A DNA stretch of 64,000 nt from Ferrovibrio sp. (GTDB taxonomy: Bacteria; Pseudomonadota; Alphaproteobacteria; Ferrovibrionales; Ferrovibrionaceae). The first letter of the stretch is position 1, and each line of letters starts with the position of its first letter. A program made the translations under genes and the position numbers. Below the pieces are notes generated by a model. The model searched no databases and was not told where the DNA came from. It saw nothing but the letters and a program-made list of their open reading frames with translations. The DNA lies in the NCBI GenBank assembly GCA_017991315.1, contig JAGOQS010000001.1:558001-622000 (forward strand), in the 5' to 3' direction. Positions 40,571 through 49,020 of the stretch are shown here, piece by piece.

Positions 40571-42184
40571 ATGCTGGGGCCGACGCAGTTCGCGGCCACG
40601 CCAAAACCGGCGCTGCCGCACGGTGCGGTGGAACAGCGCCAAGTGGTGATCGTGGGCGGCGGGCCGGTGGGGCTTACGGCGGCGCTGGATCTGGCCCGCC
40701 ACGGCATTGCCGTGCTGCTGCTGGATGACGACGACACGGTCAGCACCGGCAGTCGCGCCATCTGCTACGCCAAGCGCACGTTGGAAATCTGGGATCGCCT
40801 GGGCGTAGCGCAGCCGATGCTGGAACACGGCGTCACCTGGCAGGTCGGCAAGGTGTTTCATGGCGAGCGCGAGCTTTATCGTTTCGACCTGCTGCCGGAA
40901 AGCGGCCATTGCTTCCCGGCCTTTATCAACCTGCAGCAATATCATGCCGAGTCCGCTCTCGTTGCGGCGGCGCAACGCGAACCGCTGATCGACTTGCGCT
41001 GGCGCCACAAGGCTGTTGCCGTGCAGCCGCGCAACGATGGCGCGCGGCTGAGCATCGAAGCGCCCGATGGCGCCTATGAGATCGACGCCGAGTATGTGTT
41101 GGCCGCCGATGGTGCGCGCTCCACCTTGCGCCGCAGCCTTGGCCTCGATTTCCACGGCCAGGTATTCGAAGACCGCTTCCTCATCGCCGATGTGAAGATG
41201 CAGGCCAGCTTTCCGACTGAACGCTGGTTCTGGTTCGAGCCGCCGTTTCATGGCGGCGGCTCGGCCCTGCTGCACAAACAGCCCGACGATGTGTGGCGCA
41301 TCGACCTGCAATTGGGCCGCGATGCCGACCCGGAAATCGAACGCCAGCCGGAGCGCGTGCTGCCGCGTCTGCGCCAGATGCTGGGGCCGGCGGCGCGGTT
41401 CGAACTGGAATGGGTCAGCGTCTACACGTTTCAATGCCGCCGGCTGGAGCGTTTCCGCCATGGCCGGGTATTCTTCATCGGCGATGCCGCGCACCAGGTT
41501 TCGCCCTTCGGCGCACGCGGCGCCAATTCCGGCGTGCAGGATGCCGATAACCTGGCGTGGAAGCTGGCGGCTGTGCTGCGCGGCGAGGCGGATGACGCCT
41601 TGCTCGACAGCTACGATACGGAGCGCGTGGCGGCGGCGGACGAGAATATCCTGAACTCGACGCGCTCGACCGATTTCATCGCGCCCCAGGGCGAGGCGGC
41701 GCGGCTGTGGCGCGATGCGGTGCTCGAACTGGCCGCCAGCCAGCCCTTCGCCCGCCGCCTGGTCAATTCCGGCCGCCTGTCGCTGCCGACGGCCTATGCC
41801 GGTTCAGGCTTTTTCGCGCCGGACGATCCCGGCTTCCAGGCCGGCCCGCCGCCCGGCGCCCCGGCGCTGGATGCCCCTCTGGAGGATGGTTCCTGGCTGC
41901 TCAGCCACTGCCAGGCGGGCCGGTTCATCCTGCTGCGCTTCGGCCCCGGCGGCCCGGAGGCTCCCCAGGGGATGACCGTCCTGGACCTGCCCACGGACGG
42001 AGCGGCGGCCCAGCGGTATGGTGCCCAGGCAGGCAGCGCCTATCTGCTCAGGCCGGATCAGCATGTGGTGGCCCGCTGGCTGGCGCCGGTTCCGGTGGCG
42101 GCGGTCGTTGCGGCCCGGAACCAGGCCCTGGGAGCCGCCGCCGGAACCGGGCAAGAGCCGGGCAGGGTTGCAGGCGAGGGTTGA
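40571..42184 (+). CDS. FAD-dependent aromatic monooxygenase, MhpA-like
   Basis: A 537-residue flavoprotein hydroxylase. The N-terminal Rossmann motif GGGPVGLTAALDLARHG binds FAD, ADGARSTLRRSLG is the DG motif and GDAAHQVSPFGARGANSGVQDADNLAWKL is the GD motif, typical of the 3-(3-hydroxyphenyl)propionate and 2,4-dichlorophenol hydroxylase branch. A short, partly degenerate thioredoxin-like C-terminal part follows. A GGAGGA eight bases upstream supports ATG 40571 over an upstream ATG. The substrate is unknown; no ring-cleavage genes are adjacent. It is divergent from the YjfB-like gene and precedes fabD by 64 bp. Confidence 0.8.
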   Translation: MLGPTQFAATPKPALPHGAVEQRQVVIVGGGPVGLTAALDLARHGIAVLLLDDDDTVSTGSRAICYAKRTLEIWDRLGVAQPMLEHGVTWQVGKVFHGERELYRFDLLPESGHCFPAFINLQQYHAESALVAAAQREPLIDLRWRHKAVAVQPRNDGARLSIEAPDGAYEIDAEYVLAADGARSTLRRSLGLDFHGQVFEDRFLIADVKMQASFPTERWFWFEPPFHGGGSALLHKQPDDVWRIDLQLGRDADPEIERQPERVLPRLRQMLGPAARFELEWVSVYTFQCRRLERFRHGRVFFIGDAAHQVSPFGARGANSGVQDADNLAWKLAAVLRGEADDALLDSYDTERVAAADENILNSTRSTDFIAPQGEAARLWRDAVLELAASQPFARRLVNSGRLSLPTAYAGSGFFAPDDPGFQAGPPPGAPALDAPLEDGSWLLSHCQAGRFILLRFGPGGPEAPQGMTVLDLPTDGAAAQRYGAQAGSAYLLRPDQHVVARWLAPVPVAAVVAARNQALGAAAGTGQEPGRVAGEG

Positions 42185-42248
42185 CACCACCCGGTAGCCG
42201 TCTATCACTGGCGCCGGTTTTTCGACGCTTCAGAGGGAGTCCGCGGTA

Positions 42249-43190
42249 ATGACACGCGCCTTTTTGTTTCCCGGCCAGGGCAGCCAGGCCGTCGGCATGG
42301 GCAAGGATCTGGCGGGGGCCTTCGCGGCGGCCCGGCTGGTATTCCAGGAAGTGGACGACGCCCTGTCGCAGAAGCTCTCCAGCCTGATGTTCGAAGGCCC
42401 GGAAGCCGACCTGACCCTGACCGAGAATGCCCAGCCGGCCCTGATGGCGGTGAGCGTGGCCGTCGCCCGGGTGCTGGAGCAGGATTTCGGCGTCAACCTG
42501 GCGGCCAAGGGCGCCTATGCCGCCGGCCATAGCCTGGGTGAATATTCCGCGCTCTGTGCCATGGGAGCGATTTCTTTGAGCGACACTGCGAAGCTTTTGA
42601 AGCTGCGCGGCCAGTCGATGCAGAAGGCGGTGCCGGTGGGCGAGGGCGCCATGGCGGCCCTGCTTGGCGCCGAACTGGAGCAGGCCCTGACCGTGGTGGC
42701 TGAAGCCGCGCAAGGTGAAATTGTGGGCTGCGCCAACGACAATGGCGGCGGCCAGGTGGTGATCTCGGGCAAGAAGACCGCCGTTGAGCGTGCCATCGAG
42801 GTGGCCAAGACCAAGGGTATCAAGCGCGCCATGCTGCTGCCGGTGAGCGCCCCGTTCCATTGCGCCATGATGCAGCCCGCCGCCGATGCCATGGCGGAGG
42901 CGCTGGCGAATGCCAATGTGCAGCCGCCGAGGCTGCCGATCGTGTCCAACGTCACCGCCAAGAGCGAGACCAACCCGGCTGATATCCGCAAGCTGCTGGT
43001 GCAGCAGGTGACCGGCCTGGTGCGCTGGCGCGAGAGCATGCAATGGCTGAAGGGCCAGGGCGTGACCCAGGCCGTCGAGCTTGGCTCGGGCAAGGTGCTG
43101 GCCGGCCTGCTGAAGCGCATCGACAAGGATATCGAGCCGCTGAGCCTCGGCCAGCCGGCCGAAATCGAAGCCTGGGCCAAGACGGTCTAA
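42249..43190 (+). CDS. fabD: Malonyl-CoA:ACP transacylase
   Basis: A 313-residue enzyme that loads malonate onto acyl carrier protein for fatty-acid synthesis. The GQGSQAVGMGKDL opening, the GHSLGEYSAL nucleophile elbow (Ser95) and the later histidine segment (LLPVSAPFHCAMM) are all present. It begins the fabD-fabG-acpP-fabF-mltG series. The gap to fabG is 17 bp. A GAGGGAG sequence lies about eight bases before the start. Confidence 0.96.
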   Translation: MTRAFLFPGQGSQAVGMGKDLAGAFAAARLVFQEVDDALSQKLSSLMFEGPEADLTLTENAQPALMAVSVAVARVLEQDFGVNLAAKGAYAAGHSLGEYSALCAMGAISLSDTAKLLKLRGQSMQKAVPVGEGAMAALLGAELEQALTVVAEAAQGEIVGCANDNGGGQVVISGKKTAVERAIEVAKTKGIKRAMLLPVSAPFHCAMMQPAADAMAEALANANVQPPRLPIVSNVTAKSETNPADIRKLLVQQVTGLVRWRESMQWLKGQGVTQAVELGSGKVLAGLLKRIDKDIEPLSLGQPAEIEAWAKTV

Positions 43191-43207
43191 CGAAAAGGAA
43201 GCCGACG

Positions 43208-43945
43208 ATGTTCGATCTTACTGGCAAGACCGCGCTGGTCACCGGCGCCACCGGCGGCATCGGCGGCGCCATCGCCGCCGCTTTGCATGCCCAGGGCGCC
43301 ACCGTGGCGCTTTCCGGCACCCGCGAGGCGGTGCTGCAGGAAGCCGCTGCGAAGCTCGGTAGCCGTGTGCATGTGCTGCCGTGCAATCTCGCCGATGCCG
43401 CCGCCGTGGATGCGCTGATCGGCCAGGGCGAGGCGGCAATGGGCCAGGTGGATATCCTGGTGAACAATGCCGGCATCACCCGCGACGGCCTTGCCATGCG
43501 CATGAAGGACGAGGATTGGCAGAGCGTGCTGGACGTCAACCTCACCGCGGCTTTTCGTCTGGGTCGCGCCGCGCTCAAGGGCATGATGAAGCGCCGCTGG
43601 GGCCGCATCATCTCGATCACCTCGGTGGTTGGCGTCACCGGCAATCCGGGCCAGGTCAACTATTCCGCCGCCAAGGCCGGCCTGATCGGCTTCTCCAAGT
43701 CGCTGGCCCAGGAAGTCGCCTCGCGCAACATCACGGTGAACTGCGTCGCCCCCGGTTTCATCGAAACCGCGATGACCGACGCCCTCAATGAACTGCAGAA
43801 GACCGCCATCCTGACCAAGGTGCCGGCCGGCCGGCTGGGCCAGAGCCCGGAAATCGCCTCGGCGGTGGTTTACCTGGCCTCCACGGAAGCCGCCTATGTC
43901 ACCGGCCAGACCTTGCACGTAAACGGCGGAATGGCCATGATTTAG
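43208..43945 (+). CDS. fabG: 3-oxoacyl-ACP reductase
   Basis: A 245-residue SDR that reduces beta-ketoacyl-ACP with NADPH. It has TGATGGIGG at residues 12-20, the NNAGITRDGL segment, a catalytic SITSVVG serine region and YSAAKAG with the active-site tyrosine and lysine. The C-terminal ALNELQKTAILTKVPAGRLG matches the FabG pattern rather than generic SDRs. The ATG at 43208 follows AAGGAAG by about six bases; longer frames run into fabD. Confidence 0.96.
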   Translation: MFDLTGKTALVTGATGGIGGAIAAALHAQGATVALSGTREAVLQEAAAKLGSRVHVLPCNLADAAAVDALIGQGEAAMGQVDILVNNAGITRDGLAMRMKDEDWQSVLDVNLTAAFRLGRAALKGMMKRRWGRIISITSVVGVTGNPGQVNYSAAKAGLIGFSKSLAQEVASRNITVNCVAPGFIETAMTDALNELQKTAILTKVPAGRLGQSPEIASAVVYLASTEAAYVTGQTLHVNGGMAMI

Positions 43946-44090
43946 GCCGGAACAGCCGGGGAATCGCCCGGCGGACCGGGGTAACAGGGTGCTTGGAAGC
44001 CCCGGCGTTCTATGCTAAGGGAGGCCCCCAACTGCCGGCCAGCCTGCATAAGACGGCCCAGGCAGCAACGAAACACAAGGACTTAGGACA

Positions 44091-44327
44091 ATGAGCGACA
44101 TTGGTGAGCGCGTTAAGAAGATCGTCGTCGAGCATCTCGGCGTCGAGGCCGAGAAGGTCACTGAGAACGCGAGCTTCATCGACGATCTGGGCGCTGACAG
44201 CCTCGACACGGTTGAGCTGGTCATGGCGTTCGAAGAAGAATTCGGCGTCGAAATCCCGGACGATGCGGCCGAGAAGATCCTCACCGTGAAGGACGCGATC
44301 GACTTCATCACCGAGAAGTCCGCCTGA
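44091..44327 (+). CDS. acpP: Acyl carrier protein
   Basis: A 78-residue ACP with the DSLDTVEL motif; Ser37 accepts the phosphopantetheine arm. The acidic helix II ([20 protein letters not shown]) is fully conserved. It shuttles growing acyl chains among the Fab enzymes and supplies lipid A synthesis. The gap of 145 bp after fabG probably holds its own promoter, as ACP is needed in large amounts, though no clear -35/-10 pair was picked out by eye. Confidence 0.98.
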   Translation: MSDIGERVKKIVVEHLGVEAEKVTENASFIDDLGADSLDTVELVMAFEEEFGVEIPDDAAEKILTVKDAIDFITEKSA

Positions 44328-44424
44328 GGGATTGCCGGTTGGCTTCCTGCCAATCGCTTGAGCCGGCGCGGGCCACCGCGCCGGTTTCCCGTTTTTACCA
44401 GCATGTTTTAAAAGAGGCTCCGCC

Positions 44425-45702
44425 ATGCGTCGTGTCGTCGTCACCGGCCTAGGCTTGGTCACGCCGCTGGCTAGCGGCGTTGAAGCCACCTGGACCCGCC
44501 TGATCAATGGCGAGTCGGGTCTTGGCCCGATCACCCGCTTCGATGCCAGCGAAATGCCGGCGAAGATTGCCGGCCAGGTGCCGCTCAAGGCGGATCACCC
44601 GGATCGCGCCGATGCCTTCGATCCCGATCAGTGGATGGAAGCCAAGGAGCGCAAGCGGGTCGACGATTTCATCGTCTATGGCCTTGCCGCCGCCAAGCAG
44701 GCGGTGATCGATTCCGGCTGGGTGCCCCAGGATGAAGAACAGCGCTGCCGCACCGGCGTGCTGATCGGTTCCGGCATCGGTGGCCTCAACGGTATCGAGG
44801 AAGCAGCGATCACGCTGAAAGAAAAGGGCCATCGCCGCATCAGCCCGTTCTTTGTGCCCGGTCGCCTGATCAATCTGGTCTCCGGCCATGTTTCCATTGA
44901 ATACGGCTTCAAGGGTCCGAACCACGCGGTGGTGACGGCCTGCTCCACTGGCGCCCACGCCATCGGCGATGCCGCCCGGCTGATCATGCTGGACGATGCG
45001 GACGTGATGGTGGCCGGTGGTGCCGAAGCCACCATCGGCCCGCTCGGCGTTGCCGGCTTCGCCGCTGCCCGCGCCCTGTCCACCGGCTTCAACGACAACC
45101 CGACCGCCGGTTCGCGCCCCTGGGACAAGGGCCGCGACGGCTTCGTGATGGGCGAAGGTGCCGGCTGCGTGGTGCTCGAGGAACTCGAGCATGCCAAGGC
45201 GCGTGGCGCCAAGATCTATGCCGAAGTGGTCGGCTATGGCCTTTCCGGCGATGCTCACCACATTACCGCGCCGCATGAGAGTGGCGATGGCGCCTTCCGC
45301 TGCATGCAGATGGCGCTGAAGCGCGCCGGCATGACGCCGGGCGATATCGACTATGTGAATGCGCATGGCACCTCGACGCCGCTCGGCGACGAGATCGAAC
45401 TCAAGGCCGTGAAGCGCCTGTTCGGCAATGCCGTCGCCAACCTGTCGATGTCCTCGACCAAGTCGGCCATCGGCCACCTGCTCGGTGCTGCTGGTGCGGT
45501 TGAAGCGATCTTCTCGATCCTGGCGATCAAGACCGGCACCGTGCCGCCGACGCTCAACCTCGACGATCCCTGCGATGGCGCCGAGGGTATGGACCTGGTG
45601 CCGAAGCAGGCGAAGCAGCGCGAGGTGCGCGCCGCGCTCTCCAACTCGTTTGGCTTCGGCGGCACCAACGCCTCGCTGGTGCTGAAGCGCTACGACGCCT
45701 GA
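44425..45702 (+). CDS. fabF: 3-oxoacyl-ACP synthase II
   Basis: A 425-residue condensing enzyme that elongates acyl-ACP. The Cys-His-His triad is visible: Cys173 in VVTACSTGAHAIGD, the first histidine in NAHGTSTPLGD and the second in IGHLLGAAGA. RRVVVTGLGLVTPL at the start and SFGFGGTNASLVLKRY at the end are typical. It follows acpP by 97 bp; mltG begins 13 bp after its stop, suggesting co-transcription. The length is normal for the family. Confidence 0.97.
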   Translation: MRRVVVTGLGLVTPLASGVEATWTRLINGESGLGPITRFDASEMPAKIAGQVPLKADHPDRADAFDPDQWMEAKERKRVDDFIVYGLAAAKQAVIDSGWVPQDEEQRCRTGVLIGSGIGGLNGIEEAAITLKEKGHRRISPFFVPGRLINLVSGHVSIEYGFKGPNHAVVTACSTGAHAIGDAARLIMLDDADVMVAGGAEATIGPLGVAGFAAARALSTGFNDNPTAGSRPWDKGRDGFVMGEGAGCVVLEELEHAKARGAKIYAEVVGYGLSGDAHHITAPHESGDGAFRCMQMALKRAGMTPGDIDYVNAHGTSTPLGDEIELKAVKRLFGNAVANLSMSSTKSAIGHLLGAAGAVEAIFSILAIKTGTVPPTLNLDDPCDGAEGMDLVPKQAKQREVRAALSNSFGFGGTNASLVLKRYDA

Positions 45703-45715
45703 TGTCGCGCCCAGA

Positions 45716-46690
45716 ATGATCCGTCTGCTGCGCCTGCTGCTGGCTTTAGTGCTGGTGGCTGGTGCAGCCAGCGGCGGCGCGGTTCTCTGGTTTCAATCCT
45801 GGCTTGATAATCCAGGGCCGCTGAAAGCGCCGGCCCTGGTGCAATTGCCGCGCGGCAGCGGCGTCGATGGCATCGCGCTGCGGCTGGAAGCGGCGGGGGC
45901 CGTGGGCGACCACCGCCTGTGGCAACTGGCGGCGCATTGGACCGGCAAGGCGGCTTTGCTCAAGGCCGGCGAATATGCGCTCGAGCCCGGTGACAGCCCG
46001 CGCGCCCTGATCGACCGCATCGCGGCGGGCCGCGTGCATTTCCGCAAATTCACCCTGGTTGAAGGCTGGCGCAGCGCCGAGATCATCCAGGCCCTGGCCC
46101 AGGCCGAGGCCTTGCAGGGTGCGGTGGCGCAGCCGCCGGCAGAAGGCACGCTGCTGCCGGAAACCTATCTCTATACCTGGGGCGATACGCGGCCTGAGCT
46201 GCTGCAGCGCATGGCCAAGGCGCGCGACGAATTGCTCAATCGCCTGTGGGCGCAGCGGGCGCGCGACCTGCCGCTCGAGACGCCGGCCCAGGCGGTGATC
46301 CTGGCGTCGATCATCGAAGCCGAGACACCGGTGGCCGCCGAGCGCGCCCAGGTGGCTGGCGTGTTCGTCAACCGGTTGCGGCTGCGCATGAAGCTGCAAT
46401 CCGATCCCACGGTCGCCTATGGCATCACCAAGGGCTTGACCGAACTCGACCGCCCGCTCAGCCGCGCGGACCTGGCGCAGCCGAGCCCCTGGAATACCTA
46501 CACGATTGATGCGTTGCCGCCGACACCGATAAACCATCCCGGCCGCGCCAGCCTCAGTGCGGCGCTCAATCCGGCGGCGACCAAGGCGCTGTATTTCGTC
46601 GCCGATGGCAAGGGCGGCCATGTCTTTGCCGAGACCTACGAACAGCATCTGCGCAACGTGGCCGCCTACCGCTCCAGCCAGGGGCGCTGA
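45716..46690 (+). CDS. mltG: Endolytic murein transglycosylase MltG
   Basis: A 324-residue inner-membrane lytic transglycosylase of the YceG family thought to cut nascent glycan strands. One N-terminal membrane helix (RLLRLLLALVLVAGAASGGAVLW) is followed by a LysM-like region (LVQLPRGSGVDGIALRLE) and the catalytic domain. The active-site glutamate lies in ASIIEAET, and the QSDPTVAYG and PSPWNTY segments are diagnostic. It completes the fab-mltG run; in many alphaproteobacteria yicC-gmk follow directly, but here an ars operon and an SDR gene come first. Confidence 0.94.
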   Translation: MIRLLRLLLALVLVAGAASGGAVLWFQSWLDNPGPLKAPALVQLPRGSGVDGIALRLEAAGAVGDHRLWQLAAHWTGKAALLKAGEYALEPGDSPRALIDRIAAGRVHFRKFTLVEGWRSAEIIQALAQAEALQGAVAQPPAEGTLLPETYLYTWGDTRPELLQRMAKARDELLNRLWAQRARDLPLETPAQAVILASIIEAETPVAAERAQVAGVFVNRLRLRMKLQSDPTVAYGITKGLTELDRPLSRADLAQPSPWNTYTIDALPPTPINHPGRASLSAALNPAATKALYFVADGKGGHVFAETYEQHLRNVAAYRSSQGR

Positions 46691-46743
46691 CCTTCCAGCG
46701 GTTTTGCACTGTCATAATAGCTTCATTTGAGTTCGCGATTTTA

Positions 46744-46769
46744 TTTTCATATTTATCGAAATATGAAAA
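46744..46769. promoter_or_regulatory. Predicted ArsR operator overlapping the arsR start codon
   Basis: A perfect 11-bp inverted repeat (TTTTCATATTT, four bases, AAATATGAAAA) spans 46744-46769. The arsR ATG (46763-46765) is inside the right arm. ArsR-family operators are typically AT-rich palindromes with TCATAT-like arms overlapping the promoter. Binding would cover the first codons, giving autoregulation of the whole operon. Confidence 0.7.
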
Positions 46770-47080
46770 CGACTCAGGCAGTACGCGCCCTGGCGGCGCT
46801 GGCGCAGGATGACCGGCTGAAACTCTACCGCCTGCTGGTGAAGGCCGGGCCGCAAGGCATGCCGGCAGGCCAGTTGGCGCGCAGCAGCCGCATGCCGGCG
46901 CCGACGGTCAGTTTCCATCTGGCCAAGCTGGTGGCGGCGGATCTGGCCTGGAGCCGCAAGGAAGGCCGCTTCGTGATCTATGGCCCGGATATCGCGGCCA
47001 TGAACCGGCTGCTGGGTTATCTCACCGATGAATGTTGCGGCGGCCAGCCGGCATTATGTTGTCCTCCAGGAGAGCAATGA
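46763..47080 (+). CDS. arsR: ArsR-family arsenite-responsive repressor
   Basis: A 105-residue winged-helix repressor. The DNA-binding region is about residues 32-60 (AGQLARSSRMPAPTVSFHLAKL). The classic CxC metal motif of the recognition helix is absent; instead four cysteines sit at the C-terminus (Cys91-Cys92 and Cys99-Cys100), a layout like Acidithiobacillus ferrooxidans ArsR, where C-terminal cysteines bind arsenite. The ATG has no Shine-Dalgarno and lies within the operator, so a leaderless transcript is plausible; a TTG at 46727 is the alternative. arsC begins two bases after its stop. Confidence 0.85.
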   Translation: MKTTQAVRALAALAQDDRLKLYRLLVKAGPQGMPAGQLARSSRMPAPTVSFHLAKLVAADLAWSRKEGRFVIYGPDIAAMNRLLGYLTDECCGGQPALCCPPGEQ

Positions 47081-47081
47081 G

Positions 47082-47564
47082 ATGAAGAACGTGCTGTTTC
47101 TCTGCACCGGCAATTCCGCGCGCAGCATTCTGGCGGAAAGCCTGATGAATCACTGGGGCGGGGGCCGTTTGCGCGGCTTCAGCGCCGGCAGTTTCCCGAA
47201 AGCCGAGCCGCATCCGATGGCACTGGATCTGCTGCGTTCCCTGCAGTTGCCGGTGGAAGGCCTGCGCAGCAAGAGCTGGGATGAATTCGCCGCCCCCGGT
47301 GCGCCGGCAATGGATTTCATCTTCACCGTCTGCGATGCGGCGGCCGGCGAGGTCTGTCCGATCTGGCCCGGCAAACCGATCACGGCGCATTGGGGGCTGC
47401 CTGATCCGGCGGCGGTGGAGGGCGATGAGATGACCCGTCGCGCCGCTTTCCGCGAGGCGTTCCGCCTGTTGGAAAACCGCATCAAGATTTTCGCCAGCCT
47501 GCGCTTCGATGATCTCGACCGGAATGCCCTGACAGCCGAGACCAAGCGTATCGGCCGCGAGTAA
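47082..47564 (+). CDS. arsC: Arsenate reductase, low-molecular-weight phosphatase type
   Basis: A 160-residue thioredoxin-coupled-type ArsC. The P-loop CTGNSAR (Cys8 to Arg14) is the phosphatase CX5R motif, and the two relay cysteines are Cys84 and Cys92 (TVCDAAAGEVCP). These match the three redox cysteines of Staphylococcus ArsC. It reduces arsenate to arsenite in the cytoplasm. CAGGAGAG precedes ATG 47082 by about seven bases. The arrangement arsR-arsC-aquaporin resembles the Sinorhizobium meliloti operon in which arsenite leaves by AqpS. Confidence 0.9.
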   Translation: MKNVLFLCTGNSARSILAESLMNHWGGGRLRGFSAGSFPKAEPHPMALDLLRSLQLPVEGLRSKSWDEFAAPGAPAMDFIFTVCDAAAGEVCPIWPGKPITAHWGLPDPAAVEGDEMTRRAAFREAFRLLENRIKIFASLRFDDLDRNALTAETKRIGRE

Positions 47565-47569
47565 CCCCG

Positions 47570-48250
47570 GTGACGCTCGCCCGCCGACTTGCCGCCGAAG
47601 CCCTGGGCAGCGGCCTGCTGCTGGCCGCCGTGGTCGGTTCCGGCATCATGGCCGAGCGCCTGGCGGGCGGTCAGGTCGGTCTGGCGCTGCTGGCCAATAC
47701 CCTGGCGACGCAAGGCGCGCTGGTGGCGTTGATCCTGGCTTTCGCACCGATCAGCGGGGCGCAGTTCAATCCTGCCGTCAGCCTGTTTCTCGCCCTGCGC
47801 GGCTTATTGCCCTGGCCGCATCTGCCGCTTTATGCCCTGGCCCAGATTGGTGGCGCCATCCTCGGTGTCTGGCTGGCGCATGGCATGTTCGGCGAGGCGA
47901 TCTGGCAATGGGGCGTGAAGGCGCGCGCCACGCCGGGCGAATGGCTGAGCGAGATCGTGGCGGCTTTCGGCCTGATCCTGACCATCGGTCTGCTCGAGCG
48001 CCAGCGACCGGAGGCGATACCCTATGCCGTGGCGGGCTATATCGGCGCCGCCTATTGGTTCACGGCTTCCACATCCTTCGCCAATCCTGCCGCTGCCATC
48101 GCACGCGGCCTGACCGCCAGCTTTGCCAGCATCCGGCCCGAGGACGTGCCGGCCTTCGTGCTGGCGGAACTGCTCGGCACGCTGCTGGCGGCGGCTGCCG
48201 TTGTCTATTTCTGCGGTGCGCGGCGCAGCAGCCAGTCGGTGAGCGGGTAG
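47570..48250 (+). CDS. aqpS: Aquaglyceroporin, AqpS-like arsenite channel
   Basis: A 226-residue MIP-family channel with six membrane helices and two NPA loops (Asn67-Pro-Ala in GAQFNPAVS and Asn172-Pro-Ala in SFANPAAAIARG). The second loop keeps the conserved arginine. No ArsB, Acr3 or other arsenite pump is nearby, so it likely serves as the arsenite exit path, as shown for AqpS in Sinorhizobium meliloti. It starts with GTG five bases after arsC. Its 3' end overlaps the convergent SDR gene by 46 bp. Confidence 0.85.
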   Translation: MTLARRLAAEALGSGLLLAAVVGSGIMAERLAGGQVGLALLANTLATQGALVALILAFAPISGAQFNPAVSLFLALRGLLPWPHLPLYALAQIGGAILGVWLAHGMFGEAIWQWGVKARATPGEWLSEIVAAFGLILTIGLLERQRPEAIPYAVAGYIGAAYWFTASTSFANPAAAIARGLTASFASIRPEDVPAFVLAELLGTLLAAAAVVYFCGARRSSQSVSG

Positions 48251-48960
48251 GGCAGGGATTCCAGGATGCGCAGCAAGGCCAGCATGCGCCAGGGGAAGGC
48301 AATGCGGCCCTGATCGCGCGCCAGTCCCTTGGCGATGATGCGCGCGGCGCGTTCGGCATCCATCAGGAACGGCATCGGAAAGCGGTTCTTCGCTGTCATG
48401 CGGCTGACCACAAAACCGGGGCAGACGGCTGAGACGCGCACGCCATGGCGTGCCAGTTGCCCGCGCAGGCTTTCGGCATAGAAGCGGGCGAAGGCCTTGG
48501 AGGCGGAGTAGATCGCGGCGCCTGGCATGCTGACGAAACTGGCCATCGAGGCGATCACCGCGATTTGGCCATGGCCCTGCGCCACCAGCAGCCGTGCCGC
48601 CGGGTTCACGGTGTTGAACACGCCATCAATATTCACCGCCGCGATGCCGCGCACATGGGCATCGAATTCGTCCCATGACTTGAAGTTGCCTGAGACGCCG
48701 GCATTTGCGACCACGAGGTCGAGCGGCATGCTGGCCTCGATCAATGTCGCCATTGCCTCGCGGTCGGTGACGGCGGTTGTATGGCCGCTAGCCTCGGCAC
48801 CCTTGGCGCGGCAGGCAGCAACCACGGCCTGCAGCCGATCGGCATCGCGGCCGGTCAGCACCAGGCGCACGCCGGGGGCGGCGTAGTGCAGTGCCATGGC
48901 TTCGCCGATGCCGCTGGAACCACCGGTAATCAGGATATTGCGCGGTGCCGATTCGGCCAT
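48205..48960 (-). CDS. SDR-family oxidoreductase
   Basis: A 251-residue short-chain dehydrogenase with ITGGSSGIGEAMA near the start, the VANAGVSG segment, a catalytic serine in AVIASMASF and YSASKAF with the active-site tyrosine and lysine. The C-terminal LRILESLPYPLTDWLLRR is amphipathic and may associate with membranes, as in some lipid-modifying SDRs. The ATG at 48960 starts right before the Rossmann motif (MAESAPRNILITGG). It overlaps aqpS by 46 bp in convergent orientation and is divergent from yicC. Substrate unknown. Confidence 0.85.
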   Translation of the reverse strand: MAESAPRNILITGGSSGIGEAMALHYAAPGVRLVLTGRDADRLQAVVAACRAKGAEASGHTTAVTDREAMATLIEASMPLDLVVANAGVSGNFKSWDEFDAHVRGIAAVNIDGVFNTVNPAARLLVAQGHGQIAVIASMASFVSMPGAAIYSASKAFARFYAESLRGQLARHGVRVSAVCPGFVVSRMTAKNRFPMPFLMDAERAARIIAKGLARDQGRIAFPWRMLALLRILESLPYPLTDWLLRRAPQK

Positions 48961-49020
48961 GGCTTCGCCTCGTTTCCCTGCGATATACTTAGGTTTGCAG
49001 ATTACCAGGGAGGCGCTTGC

